From Ostrinia nubilalis (Eukaryota > Arthropoda > Insecta > Lepidoptera > Crambidae): a DNA stretch of 64,000 nt. Made by a program: the position numbers and the translations under genes. The DNA lies in the NCBI RefSeq assembly GCF_963855985.1, contig NC_087104.1, forward strand, positions 12,834,001 through 12,898,000, written 5' to 3'. Below, one piece after another: positions 8,989 to 19,272 of the stretch. The stretch's first letter is position 1; each line of letters begins with the position of its first letter. Under the pieces are notes generated by a model. That model saw only the letters and a program-made list of their open reading frames with translations, did no database searches and was not told where the DNA came from.

Positions 8989-9258
8989 AAAATAGTAAAA
9001 CACGGGTCTTAACGCGACGTTTATTAATGAGTTACATTATTTACTCACGGCTTGTGACTAGTGGTAGTGTAACAAATGACAATATGAGGGTAGTTGAACA
9101 TTTTCAAGCCCGCCCGAACGGACGACGCCGCGAGCCGCCAGTCTGCTTGTGACCACGGCTTCAGCATCGCAGCCGAAACGTCAATTTGGTCACAAGCCGC
9201 GAGTACATAATGTAACTCATTAATAAACGTCGCGTTAAGACCCGTGTCTTACTATTTT
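8989..9258. mobile_element. fold-back MITE with about 70-bp near-perfect arms
   Basis: Left arm AAAATAGTAAAACACGGGTC...CGCGACGTTTATTAATGAG...CACGGCTTGTGAC pairs with right arm GTCACAAGCCGCGAG...CTCATTAATAAACGTCGCG...GACCCGTG. The central loop is GC-rich (GCCCGCCCGAACGGACGACG). The right arm contributes an AATAAA hexamer near 9223 that could polyadenylate exon-A transcripts. Confidence 0.88.
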
Positions 9259-10108
9259 ATTTTTAGAGTACCTACTTATAAGTTGAGTTCATACAAGTAT
9301 ACCTACCTGAAAATGATTCCGTACGTATCCCGTATTCCGTAAGAATTTAAAATTCTATATCATTTAACTAAAGTGACCCCTGTGAATTCCGCATTAGAGT
9401 GAATTATTGTTTTAGCTAGTTTATGAGTTTGTTCACACTTGTTCATAGAGCAATGTGAATATACCACTATTATTCTGCATGATTGTGTTAACAAATGCCT
9501 TGTAGGTACTTCTTAAAAATTGTAGTGATATTTCATCAATGTATTTTTAATCATCAAATTGATGTTGAACCTTGTTATAAAGACATAAGATTATTTTCCA
9601 AGAATCCAAATAATTAATGGTTCTGTAGGCCATATTATTATGTATGTCTGTGACAAAAATATGATGTGCTATTTCTTTATTTCCTTTTAGTCCTTTACCT
9701 TTTTTACCCTTTGCTCGTTTGTGTTAGTGTGTACAAGATATTTTTGTCCAGGATTTTATTAGCGCGGATTGCCAGTGTTATGTTTGTTTTTCTAGTTTGT
9801 GTATTTTCTTCGAAACTGCCATTGATTTAACTACTCATAACTAACAATATTAATATTTTTTCGGTTTCTGTATTCAACAAACAAATAGTATTATGTTTAT
9901 CTCTTTCTTCTTTCTAGATAAATGGAGGTAGTATGTTAAATTAGAGTGAGACGCCATCTTTTCGATAATCTTACTTAGAATGTTTGTTGTATACAGAAAT
10001 AGGACAAAAAATTGTAGATTAGTGTGTTTTCGGCTCGTTTTTGTAACGTTTTCGTATGATTGTAGACGCGCGACAAACTTATTGAACTCTGGTTTAAATT
10101 GACATTTA

Positions 10109-10226
10109 GGCTGGGTTGCACCATCTTACTTTAACTTCGACAAACGTCAAAAATCTGTCAAACTCCATGCAAAAAACACCAGTTATCGTTATAGTTACGG
10201 TCAAAGTTAGGTGGTGCAACTTAGCC
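10109..10226. mobile_element. Tourist-like MITE (copy 1 of 6), TTA target duplication
   Basis: TTA|GGCTGGGTTGCACCATC...GGTGGTGCAACTTAGCC|TTA; TSDs at 10106-10108 and 10227-10229. A 3-bp TWA duplication and GGC...GCC ends fit PIF/Harbinger-derived MITEs. Confidence 0.9.
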
Positions 10227-10407
10227 TTAGTATGGAAATATCATTTTAAACCAGTGTTCGTCCCGGGTTTCACTTTTGTAATAAGACGGATTAAGTTAAT
10301 ATTCACGCGAGCCACCTACGAATGTTCGTGTGTGCACGTTGTTCTATTTATTTGAGGGCTAAACGTAACCCAAAAGCCAAAAAACGCCGAAAAAAACACT
10401 AATCTAA

Positions 10408-10585
10408 AGCCCGGTCGCCGAGCACGTAGAATTCCGTCCAATGACCCCAAGCTACTCATCCGCGACTGTGCGACGGGCGGCCGCAGTGAGTGTGCGAGCG
10501 CGACAGCAATATAATTACGCGCGAGTGATAAGGATGTGTAGCTTGGGTTCATTAGACTAAGTTTTACGTGCTCGGCGACGGAACT
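10408..10585. mobile_element. MITE ending CCGGTCGCCGAGCACGTA (copy 1 of 2)
   Basis: Left arm CCGGTCGCCGAGCACGTAGA...CCAATGACCCCAAGCTAC pairs with right arm GTAGCTTGGGTTCATTAGAC...TACGTGCTCGGCGAC. The second copy lies at 15327-15531. It ends 65 bp before zinc-finger exon B. Confidence 0.85.
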
Positions 10586-10649
10586 ATACAATAACCGTCT
10601 CACTTATTTTCACCAAACTGAACATAACCGAACTCTTTTTTATTTCCAG

Positions 10650-10760
10650 GTCTACCAATGTCCCAAATGCATGCGGTTCAAGAGCGAGAGCTATGCTGTG
10701 ATGGATGACCACCTAGACTACTGTCTCGACTCGAATAACGATCCTTGCAGTCCTGTGTAG
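10650..10760 (+). CDS. key: alternative last exon B: second C2HC zinc finger of NEMO-like protein
   Basis: Follows an excellent acceptor (TTTTTTATTTCCAG, AG 10648-10649) in phase 0, encodes 36 residues and ends with TAG at 10758-10760. The finger VYQCPKCMRFKSESY...HLDYC has C-x2-C-x13-H-x3-C spacing, one residue longer than finger A and than NEMO. An acidic/polar tail (LDSNNDPCSPV) follows. Because it can join only to the phase-0 donor at 6652, it is most simply a mutually exclusive alternative to exon A. The finger sequences differ (DKPFK versus MRFKS), so binding preference could differ. A plausible poly(A) signal, AATAAA, is near 11380, and another near 13073. Confidence 0.78.
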   Translation, partial: VYQCPKCMRFKSESYAVMDDHLDYCLDSNNDPCSPV

Positions 10761-11708
10761 AGCTGAGGTGTAAAGGTAGGCCCTGTTAAGAGTCCCACGT
10801 AGAATTGGAACAAATAATTTCTCACTTTCCATGCCAAAATCAAGGTCAAACTCAAAAAGCAATTTATTTGGTGGCGTTTTATTTCAAATTGTTTTAAATT
10901 ATATTTCGTTTAATTTTATGTCAAGGACAAAAGCAAATTCTCAGGAGTACATGAAAAATACCTACCTAGATATTATATCCTTTGTATGGTTAAATTTGAA
11001 TGAATACCTAGCCCGTCTCAAAATGTAGCCGTCCTAATATGTAGTGAAATTCTAAATTCGCCGCCATTAAAAACGTATGATATTCACGTATACGAGTAAG
11101 AGCCTTGACGTGGGACCCTTAAGCGAGGTATTCACATAAATTAAAACAAAGTTATTGAATACATTCGTTTTGTATTAATCTAGAGGAACTTTATCTACTA
11201 GGTCGTGTAGATACCCCCTATCTAGGTGTTCCTTGTTATACACGAATTAGTGTAGTTTCCGTCTAAAATATTTTTAGATCTTCTGCTAATAGAAATTAAG
11301 GGCAGGTCACAACACAAAACAATATTAAAAGCGATTGTCAAACTAAGTATAGTAAATACTTTTTGTATGTCTACTAAAAAAATAAAAAGTTGAAGAAATC
11401 ACCAGTTCTAAATAGGTGTGTGTTACCAATAACTTTTATTCATTAACAAAAAACGTGAAAATGTTAAAAAATGCAAAGAAATATAGCTCTTATTTTCTTA
11501 ATCTCATGAAAAGTTTTTGTTTAAAATACGTTGTGACCTTAACTCCTGTAAATAGCCAAAGTGACCTCGAAGTAATTCAAACCGACTTGTTTTTTAACGT
11601 GAACTAAAAACCACAATAATGCCTTAAAATCCTTAAATAGTTAAATGTAAGGTGCTGTGCTAACGGTTTTAGTTCGGTTGTCCTACAATATTGTTAATTT
11701 ACCGATAG
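10761..11708. other. 3' UTR/downstream DNA of NEMO-like exon B
   Basis: Follows the stop at 10760. AT-rich, with a poly(A)-signal candidate AATAAA near 11380. No other feature recognised. Confidence 0.5.
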
Positions 11709-12046
11709 ATTGGGTGCGCTTGGCGGAAAAAAAGTGCTCGGAAACGCTTGTGAGAAAAATAGCGACCGCTAAGCGGTAAGCGCTGTCACTGCTAAACAAT
11801 GAATGAAACACGTCACTATTGAAGTTAGTTACGCCCGTATTCACAAACGATGCTTGCTTAAGTGAAGCAGCAAATCGAACGCACAGCGTTGAATAGAGCT
11901 ATGTGATTAGTTCGTGTATCACCCTGTGCGTTTACAAGCACTGTGAGACCTCATAGTAATGTTTGTGAATACGGGCATGCCGTAGCGATCGCCATTTCGC
12001 TTCCAAGCGCTTCCAAGCGTTTTTTTTTCCGCCAAACGCACCCAAT
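11709..12046. mobile_element. outer MITE (ATTGGGTGCG/CGCACCCAAT ends) hosting another MITE
   Basis: Ends ATTGGGTGCGCTTGGCGGAA and TTCCGCCAAACGCACCCAAT are reverse complements but for one base. Sub-terminal GCGACCGCTAAGCG and CGCTTCCAAGCGC motifs repeat. A second MITE (11831-11976) interrupts it. Confidence 0.85.
11831..11976. mobile_element. inner MITE, ACGCCCGTATTCACAAAC ends
   Basis: Left ACGCCCGTATTCACAAACGA, right ATGTTTGTGAATACGGGCA. The same family as 14863-15058, which is in the opposite internal orientation (shared GCACAGCGTTGAAT and AGACCTCATAGTAATGTTTG). Confidence 0.85.
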
Positions 12047-12170
12047 ATTACTTATTCTAAAGGTTTGAGATACTAAATGTAACGTTGTATTTAATGTACG
12101 AGTATACGTTTTGTTTTGTGTGGACTTGTTAATAAGATTTTTGACAGAGCATACAGATATCAACATCTGC

Positions 12171-12900
12171 GGGTCTAGTCAAAACGCACTTTAAAATCGC
12201 AAACCCATCGCAAACCAGTCGCAAACAAATAAACAAATCGCATAAGAGGTCGATAACAAAAAAGGCTTAGTCAAACGGCAAAAAAATCTAATCGCAAAGC
12301 CCTACCTATCGATAATCGAAAGACTGGATTGAAATTTCCCATACAAAGGCTTAGCCAACATGCATTTAAGACTCAATCAAAATCGAATCGAATCGCAACA
12401 CCCGCCATTTTCATTGCGATTACTAAAACCCCGGTGATAAGCTTCGATGCGATCGAAAACCAATAGGGTGAGTTGCACCACCTAACTTTGACCGTAACTA
12501 TGACGTTAACCGGTGTTTTTTGTATGGACTTTGACAGATTTTAGACGTTTGTCAAAGTTAAACTAAGATGGTGCAACCCACCCTAAGGCTGTTTTGACAA
12601 ATCCGTATCGCGATGTCGTTTTGACAGTTAGTTTGACGGCGAAGCATAGACGTAAACAGAGAGCAGAAAGAAGGAAGAAACAAATTAAAAAAAAAAAGCT
12701 AAAAAAAGTAAAAACAATCGCAGTCATAGACATTTTTTAACTTTTATTCGATTTCGAATGAACTTTTATATCGCCGCGTCGTTGGTGGTTCAATGTGCAT
12801 TTTGGCTGCCATTTTCCGATCGAATCGAATTACTGGTGACGCGGCGACTGACATTAGTGAAAACTTCCTATTGGTTTGCGATGGCATTTTGACTAGACCC
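12171..12900. mobile_element. 730-bp non-autonomous element, GGGTCTAGTCAAAA ends, hosting a Tourist MITE
   Basis: Left end GGGTCTAGTCAAAACGCACT and right end GCATTTTGACTAGACCC are inverted repeats, followed inward by ATCGCAAACC/GGTTTGCGAT. Interior rich in ATCG(AT)-type repeats (AATCGAATCGAATCGC). No ORF. The Tourist-like copy at 12466-12583 is nested inside. A flanking duplication was not evident. Confidence 0.75.
12466..12583. mobile_element. Tourist-like MITE (copy 2 of 6), nested
   Basis: GGGTGAGTTGCACCACCTAA ... AGATGGTGCAACCCACCC followed by TAA. Inverse orientation to copy 1. Inserted within the 12171-12900 element. Confidence 0.88.
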
Positions 12901-14862
12901 ACTGAAGCATAGCTGAATTCTTGCTGACGTTTGACGTCACTCCGCTCCTATAACTCAGGCTCTGACTCAGTTATCGTACCTAGTATTTTTTTATTTACAT
13001 GAATAATATATTTTTTTGGTAGCACAATGTTTAATGATCGAACAATTGGTCCATTTATTATATTTTTTCCATAAATAAAGTCTTATTAACAAAAGCCAGC
13101 TATGATGTGATATGAAATATGAAACTTGTGTGATCTTTATTTAGAAACTAACTACCTTAAAGTATCTTCCATTAGTTTGATGTAGACAAACCATGTAATG
13201 TAGAACATAGGAGAAGTAGTTTTTAAATATTTTTATATTAAAAATCTTATTTGTTAGTACTACATCGCACTATTATTAAATTTTGTTTCACCATTCTCAA
13301 AAGATAAAATATCATTACATTTTAGCTTAAAAGCTGTAGGTTGTCCTTTTCAATTAGAATCTGTTAGAAAGAAAGAAATAAATGTATGTTACATTTAGTT
13401 TTGAAAATGGTAGAACGGAATCTGTTCTGCTGTTGTTATTTTAATTCAATTTGTTAATCATTATCATCATAGGTAATTGAAAATCATCCATTTCTACTAT
13501 CAACTCAATAAATTATCGAATCAAAAATTGCAAAAATTCTGGTTTTCGCGAGGCTATTCTTTACGACATTGTCTATTTTTTGGATACATCCATCCCTTTT
13601 TCTCAAAGCAAGATGCTGATATGAGTGACTGCGATAGATAGTACCGATAAAGATAGAAAATACGAAAATGGCTTTAGAAAGTCGCCCGTATTACCTTATT
13701 TTTGAATTGAAGATGATAAAATCAATGCTTAGTGGTAAAGTTATAACGATAGTTTATAGTGCCATTCATTTTTATTATTAACATTTATTATTACATATTT
13801 TTAACAATATATTATTAATTTAATTTGAATGTTAAGAATTTTGTATGTGACTGATGATGTTATTTCAATTATTTTTATTCTTGACTTTCTTTTAGAAATT
13901 GCCAAAATTATTTTAGACCCTATGACCATACAAAAACTGTCCCGTATTGTATACTCATTTCAAGTAGGCTGTTAAAAAGCAGTTTTACACGTCCCGATAT
14001 TACTTTGACCCTACCACTGCTTCGACACTAATATATTTTCAAAATCGCATAGAGATGTTATGCTTCGTTGAAAGATGAGTTGAAAAAATAGATACATAAC
14101 ATTATTGTATAATTTCTAGGCTTTATTTAATTTAAGCCTAATGTAATAAGTTTTGGCATCTTCTAAAAAGTTGAAACCTTATATGGTCCTGTTTGGATGT
14201 TTCAAGACTGTTTAGATGCGTATAAATTAAACCAAACGAAATTAATTCTATAACAAATTTATTTATGCAAAGAATGCAAAATTGTATTATTATTTTTATT
14301 TTTATGGTTGTATGTTTCACAGAACAATTACCATAATAATTGCGTAAAATCTTCCAAAGATTCCACAAAACTCTATGGTCTTTACAGGGATTGAGTTTTT
14401 TTTTATTTTGTTAGTTACAATGTTTACAGCGAATGATATATTTTTTATGACTCCAAAATAATGCATTTATGGCGCTGTTAATCAATAATGTTATATTTTT
14501 TCATACTGTATGCATTTATTTTTAATACAATTTGTCTTTAAAGCTCAATTTAGATGTAATGCAAGACTTAAAAATTGTCAGTATAACATTTTATAAGATG
14601 CATTTTTAATGTGTAGTTGTTCTGTGAAATTAAAATTTAATGCGTGTTTATTTTATTATTTTACGAAATCGTAATAATTTATGTGCGAATGACCTCTAAA
14701 AGTATGTTGAATTTGTTGCACGCACAACTTCTTCGCCATTGTATATGTATCAACAACACTGTCATACTGTGCTCTGAAATATACATTAAGCAATCAATAT
14801 TCTTTGTTTTATATTATAATGTAAATTCGTATTAGTAAATCCCTAGCGTTAGTGTATTCTAA
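12901..14862. other. AT-rich intergenic DNA between convergent genes
   Basis: Mostly featureless. An AATAAA (about 13073) could end exon-B transcripts. A short LINE-tail-like piece at 13976-14035 (TTTTACACGTCCCGATATTA, CCTACCACTGCTTC) resembles 62810-62850. Confidence 0.55.
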
Positions 14863-15058
14863 CGCCCGTGTTCACAAACATTACTATGAGGTCTCACAGT
14901 GCGCGTGTACTCACAGGGTCCCAAAAACCTATTCATAGACAATACTTGAGTGGCGGAGTGACACATAATCAATCACAGAGCTTTATTCAACGCTGTGCGG
15001 TCGATTTCGCATAGCGTTGCTGCTTCACATAAGCAAGAATCGTTTGTGAATAAGGGTG
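14863..15058. mobile_element. Tourist-type MITE, CGCCCGTGTTCACAAAC ends, TAA duplication
   Basis: TAA|CGCCCGTGTTCACAAACAT ... CGTTTGTGAATAAGGGTG|TAA. TSDs at 14860-14862 and 15059-15061. The right TSD is also the left TSD of the next element. Confidence 0.88.
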
Positions 15059-15061
15059 TAA

Positions 15062-15177
15062 TGCCCGTTTTCACCATCAATCCCTAATTTTTAGGTAACC
15101 CCTATGAAAACAAAATACCTGTTATTTGTTACCATAAGGATCACTTAAAAATTAGGGATTGATGGTGAAAACGGGCA
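15062..15177. mobile_element. palindromic Tourist-type MITE (copy 1 of 2), TAA duplication
   Basis: TGCCCGTTTTCACCATCAAT and ATTGATGGTGAAAACGGGCA are perfect inverted ends flanked by TAA (15059-15061, 15178-15180). The second copy, also 116 bp, lies at 57663-57778. Confidence 0.93.
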
Positions 15178-15199
15178 TAAGTCCCCTAAGGTATAGTTG

Positions 15200-15305
15200 G
15201 ACAACACTGAAGTGTCCCGGATATGACATTGACAGATGGCGCTACTACCAATACTGGGTCATTAGTTCCAATTTTTGCCACTTGGCGTTCCAGAATCGTT
15301 GCACT
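15200..15305. repeat. relative of the 1058-1196 MITE
   Basis: Shares TATGACATTGACAGATGGCG, then CAATACTGGGTCATTAGTTC and ATTTTTGCCA with the intronic MITE at 1058-1196. It lacks a clear right arm and is probably truncated. Confidence 0.6.
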
Positions 15306-15326
15306 ATTAAAGTACGAAAGTTGCTA

Positions 15327-15531
15327 AAGCCCGGTCCGTGAGCACGTATAATTTTGTCCAATGACCCCTAGCTACCCATCCTTATCTCGCGCGTAATTAT
15401 ATTGCTGTCGCGACTGTGCGACTGGCACCCGCAGTGAGTGTGCGAGCGCGATAGCAACATAATTACACGCGAGCGATAAGGATGGGAAGCTTGGGGTCAT
15501 TGGTCAAAATTATACGTGCTCACGGACCAGA
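15327..15531. mobile_element. MITE ending CCGGTCCGTGAGCACGTA (copy 2 of 2)
   Basis: Arms CCCGGTCCGTGAGCACGTAT ... CATCCTTATCTCGCGCGTAA and TTACACGCGAGCGATAAGGA ... ATACGTGCTCACGGACC. Longer and more symmetric than the copy at 10408-10585, which lost part of the left arm. Confidence 0.87.
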
Positions 15532-17262
15532 ATATAGTATGATCGTGTTGTGGAAAAAATAAAAATACAATAGACTTTCAAAATGAAATATATTTTACGG
15601 AACCCGTAGCGTTTCTTAGCTGTTTTTATAAAATTTATACAAATTGATTAATAATTTTGCTAATTGATTTTTTTTACAATATTTTTCGAAATGTTCTTAG
15701 TATAAATATTTTTCGATAAACATCTTTTATTAATTACCTAATTTTAACCTAGTGTCTCGGGACTTTATTGGCACCATTTTTCTATAAAATACGTGTTATT
15801 TAACAGACTTGCAAGTGTTGTATTAGGATGTTTGTTAAAATGTTTCGAAAGAGGAAAATAATATCAAAAAAAGTGTTAATAGAAACGCTAATATCACTTA
15901 AACAGATGAGATTCAAACAGAGAAGACATTCAGTTGAACTAAACAATGTTATAAGTATAAACCGCAACTTATATGTACATAAATCAGAAATCAGTGAGTA
16001 GTTATAAAATATCTTAGACTATATCCACTGGTACCCTCGATCGATGCTCAATAGAAACTGCTAAAAATAAATAAAACGTTCGTAGTAACAAATAATAAAT
16101 AGGTCGGAAGTATATAAAAATAAATCTCTATAAATACTTAAAACTAATTAATTAAAACTCGCACTATACAACTGAATCCTGGTTAAAGCGAAAAATAGCT
16201 CACGACCGCTTGCATTGGCTTGAAATAAGAATTTCTTTAATAAGCTGAATAAAACTATAAGTTATTACTAAAATTATCAAACGTGAATACTTCTTTCTGA
16301 ATAATTACTTCGGTTTCTTTGCGAGATTTAAGTAGTATCTTTTGACCTTTAAATGTATGCTGCCATTTCTTACTATTTGTACTGTACACAAACAAATTAT
16401 TATTCTCAATCTCTCATTTTGAATACACAACTGATGAATAATATTTTGATTTAACTTACATAATTTTATTTTCTTAAAAATAAGTAGTTTGAATTAAGTA
16501 GAACTACCTATCTATTAGTTTTAATACTGCGAAAATGTGATGTTATGACAAAAATCTGTTGAATTTAATGCAAGACGGTCGTGTTTCATAAAACAATGTA
16601 AAATGAATTAAAAAGTCCAAATTAAACTATAATATTACTCTAACATAGGCGTATGTATGATATAAACTAAACAGTCGGAAAATGAATAAATGTATAAGCC
16701 ACTTGTGTGATTATAAGAATAACATTATTTTAAGCTTATTTAGATATTTATACATAATACTCGATAATACAAACGAAATGTTGTCAGATAATTTCAATAA
16801 AAAAGCGTTTTAAATACTGTGATTGGAATGCGTTACCATTAAATTAAATATTTCAATCTCAGTCGGAGATAGCGAGACAGTTTGAACGAAAGGCGACCGG
16901 CGACCTCTGCCTCTGAGTGGGGACTAACCTAGGAGGTGATCTAATATAAACAATCAATGTACTTTACACTCAGATAGCTATCAAGCATTAACACTTAATA
17001 ACATTAACACTATAGATGTCCTTAATACACATTATCTAAATTATGATAACATTACAATTAGTTGCAAACATAATAATATGTCGCGTTATAGACTAGAATA
17101 CGTTGAGGATAGCAAGCAAACGTCAATTGGAGGAACTTGACTTTTGTATGCTTTTGATGGCAAAGCGGTGGAGTTCGGCCTTAGTTTGTACGTTGTCTGT
17201 GGTGGCGGGCCAAGATGGCGGCCCGTCAAAAGTTGGCGCGAAGTGGTGGGCGGCTGGTGGCG
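15532..17262 (-). other. probable ITP 3' UTR and intergenic DNA
   Basis: Downstream (on the - strand) of the ITP stop codon. AT-rich with several TTTATT (AATAAA on -) hexamers, for example near 15758. No coding potential recognised. The exact 3' end cannot be placed. Confidence 0.5.
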
Positions 17263-17371
17263 TTAGCGTTTCCCGACGTAGTCGATCATTTGATCTATCT
17301 GTTCCTCCTCGTCGTAGAGGTACAAAGACTCCATGCAGCCCTTGAAGTAGGGCGTTGTGAAGCATTTTTCC
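17263..17371 (-). CDS. ITP: ion transport peptide, ITP-specific C-terminal exon (amidated form)
   Basis: On the - strand, TTTACAG (acceptor, AG 17373-17372) precedes an exon whose first base completes the shared arginine. It encodes EKCFTTPYFKGCMESLYLYD, then an acidic helix ending QMIDYV-GKR and a stop (17265-17263). The FTT.YFKGC pattern with two of the six CHH/ITP cysteines is diagnostic. Joined directly to the exon ending at 19049 it gives a mature peptide of 72 residues, the standard ITP length, with Gly as amide donor and Lys-Arg as cleavage site. ITP is a secreted neurohormone that stimulates hindgut chloride and water reabsorption. In ITP-L transcripts this exon would be 3' UTR. Confidence 0.95.
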
Positions 17372-18687
17372 CTGTAAAGGTTAAATTTTGAAATTAGATT
17401 ATTGTCTATGGATCAGTCAAAAGTTGACTACGCGTCATACGCAACGGTCCTACTGTGGCAGTAGAGTTCGAAACAAATAGAGCAAAGTAACGTGCTGTCT
17501 TTATAATACAATTATCTTGTTATTGTTTACTTTGTAACTATGTGAACAGATAAATAATCATGTAAAATCTCATAATTTACTTAAGAAGTCATATTACGCA
17601 GCACGTGTTCAAATATTTATTGTTGCTAGTTTATCATTTACTGTTTTATAACAATTGAATTAGACACAGCAGGGACAGTTAGGTGAAATTCCCTGTTAGG
17701 TATAATTAATAAATCAGGCTTATTCATATAGGAAAGCAGATTAGAATTGTGCTCTGTGTCTAATTCTATACTGGATTTCAAAATACTGTAGGTATGATAA
17801 AATAAATCATGCTATTATTTTTATGTTACTTAAATTCAATAAGAACGCTGTTAGTAACTAAAAGTAAATTATTATCGTGCATCTTAAAAATAAAGAAATA
17901 CTTAGGTCCGTACTCTGAAACGACTCTCAAAACTGAATCCAAACTCAAGTTTGAAAAAATGACTGTGATTTGACATTTAAATAAATTAGAATAATGAGCT
18001 TGAGTCTAGGTACAGTTGAGTGTTAATTCATACTTGAGTCGCGTTTCATAATACAGACCTGTGTGATAAGAAATTGAAGATTTGCAAAGATAAAAAAGTA
18101 AAGGAGAAAGATGAAGAAATATGCCCCAGTTGTATTGTAACGGTAATACTGAACGTACTTATGATATTCCATTATGTTGATTTTACTGTAAATATTGTCT
18201 TATAGATAGGGTAAAGAATGCAATGACAATATAAATCATGATGTCTCATTCTAAGGAATCTACTGGCATTTAAGTAAATGAAAATACAAGAAAACATCGT
18301 TTAGGTATTTGAGCAAATTCACGTTCTAAGAGCTGCATGTGTTAATAAAAGCCAAAATTGTATTTCTACGTCGCATGCTGAAAGTAGAAAGAAGAAAAAA
18401 TCGACCTTCTACAAAATAAATAAAAAGAAAAAGCTCCAAATACTAAATCTTGATGGAAACAATTTTTTTTTATCTAGTTTGTTGACGGTGCAATGCTAAA
18501 GTGTTAGTCAAAAATTGCTGGCCAAGTGCTGCGTGCTGTCATTCACCCCAAAAGAAGAAAAAGAAGTCCAGATTGTCTTTGAATAACAGAGCAAAGACAA
18601 GTTTTAGTAAGGAAGCTTTAGATATCCCATAGAGAAGGATGCATAGCTTGCATTAGATACAGTAGGTGCTTAAAAATCCTCTTTGGT
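17372..18687 (-). other. ITP intron between ITP-L and ITP exons
   Basis: AT-rich, with no third CHH-type C-terminal exon: no other YFKGC-encoding sequence was seen on either strand. No transposon ends recognised. Confidence 0.6.
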
Positions 18688-18689
18688 AC

Positions 18690-18810
18690 CTAAATCCCTG
18701 GATCGGCCCCGTGTAACTGTTTTATATAGGTCTTGAAGAGCTCGAGCTGGTCGTTCTCTTGGAGCACCTCGACGCATCCCTTGAAGTAATCTGTCGTGAA
18801 ACAGTCTTGC
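18690..18810 (-). CDS. ITP: ITP-like (ITP-L) specific exon, free-acid C-terminus
   Basis: - strand exon after acceptor TTGTTGGGGCAG (AG 18812-18811). One base completes arginine, then QDCFTTDYFKGCVEVL...IKQLHGADPGI and TAG. Mature ITP-L would be 79 residues with no amidation glycine and no dibasic end, as in insect ITP-L. If the donor is the GTACC immediately after the TAG (18689-18688), the exon is exactly 121 nt, the length I recall for the insert distinguishing locust ITP-L from ITP. Skipping this exon yields ITP; including it yields ITP-L, with the distal exon as 3' UTR. The donor (GTACCA) is non-optimal, which suits a regulated cassette exon. Confidence 0.94.
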
Positions 18811-19048
18811 CTGCCCCAACAAGCAATCGTGTCATTATTTTGGTAAAAGGTATGTAAAGTATCCTAATATTGTTGTTTTGTAATAAATAAAATAAATAGG
18901 CAAAACTTATTGCCTGTCAATCTTTTGTTATTAATTTATAATTAATACTGGCTGGTTGATTCATTTGAAACAAAAAAAAAACAACAACATTAATTATCTG
19001 TGACACAAAGCGCGCCAAAGTTTGACGTTACAACTTTTTAAAACACAC

Positions 19049-19272
19049 CTGCACAGAGTATAAAGCTGCGGTTCCCTAAAGAGGTTGTAGCAGTCGTCGC
19101 AGATCCTGTCCAGGCGGGCAAAGATGGCCGCGTCGTAGACTCCTTTGCATTGGAGGTTGAAGAAGGAGCGGCGGGCTACGTGGTGGGGCGTAGCCGCCTG
19201 TGGCGCGGCCGCCGCTCCCAGAGCCAGCGTCACCAGAGCCGCGCACACCACTTGCACTGAGCTTAGATGCAT
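19049..19272 (-). CDS. ITP: ion transport peptide, common exon: signal peptide and N-terminal half
   Basis: - strand. The acceptor TTGTTTCCAG lies directly before ATG (19272), so I start here, not at the upstream in-frame ATG at 19308, which lies before the acceptor. Residues 1-24 are a signal peptide (MHLSSVQVVCAALVTLALGA). A short spacer ends in HHVARR, the dibasic cleavage site, and the mature peptide begins SFFNLQCKGVYDAAIFARLD, then ICDDCYNLFREPQLYTLC. This carries the first four of six conserved CHH/ITP cysteines. The exon closes with AG|GTGTGT in phase 2, matching both downstream exons. No upstream coding exon is needed; a non-coding 5' exon must lie further right. Confidence 0.96.

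Noticed and set aside
17103..17345. 80-codon + strand frame over the ITP exon
   Set aside because: Shadow of the - strand ITP coding exon.
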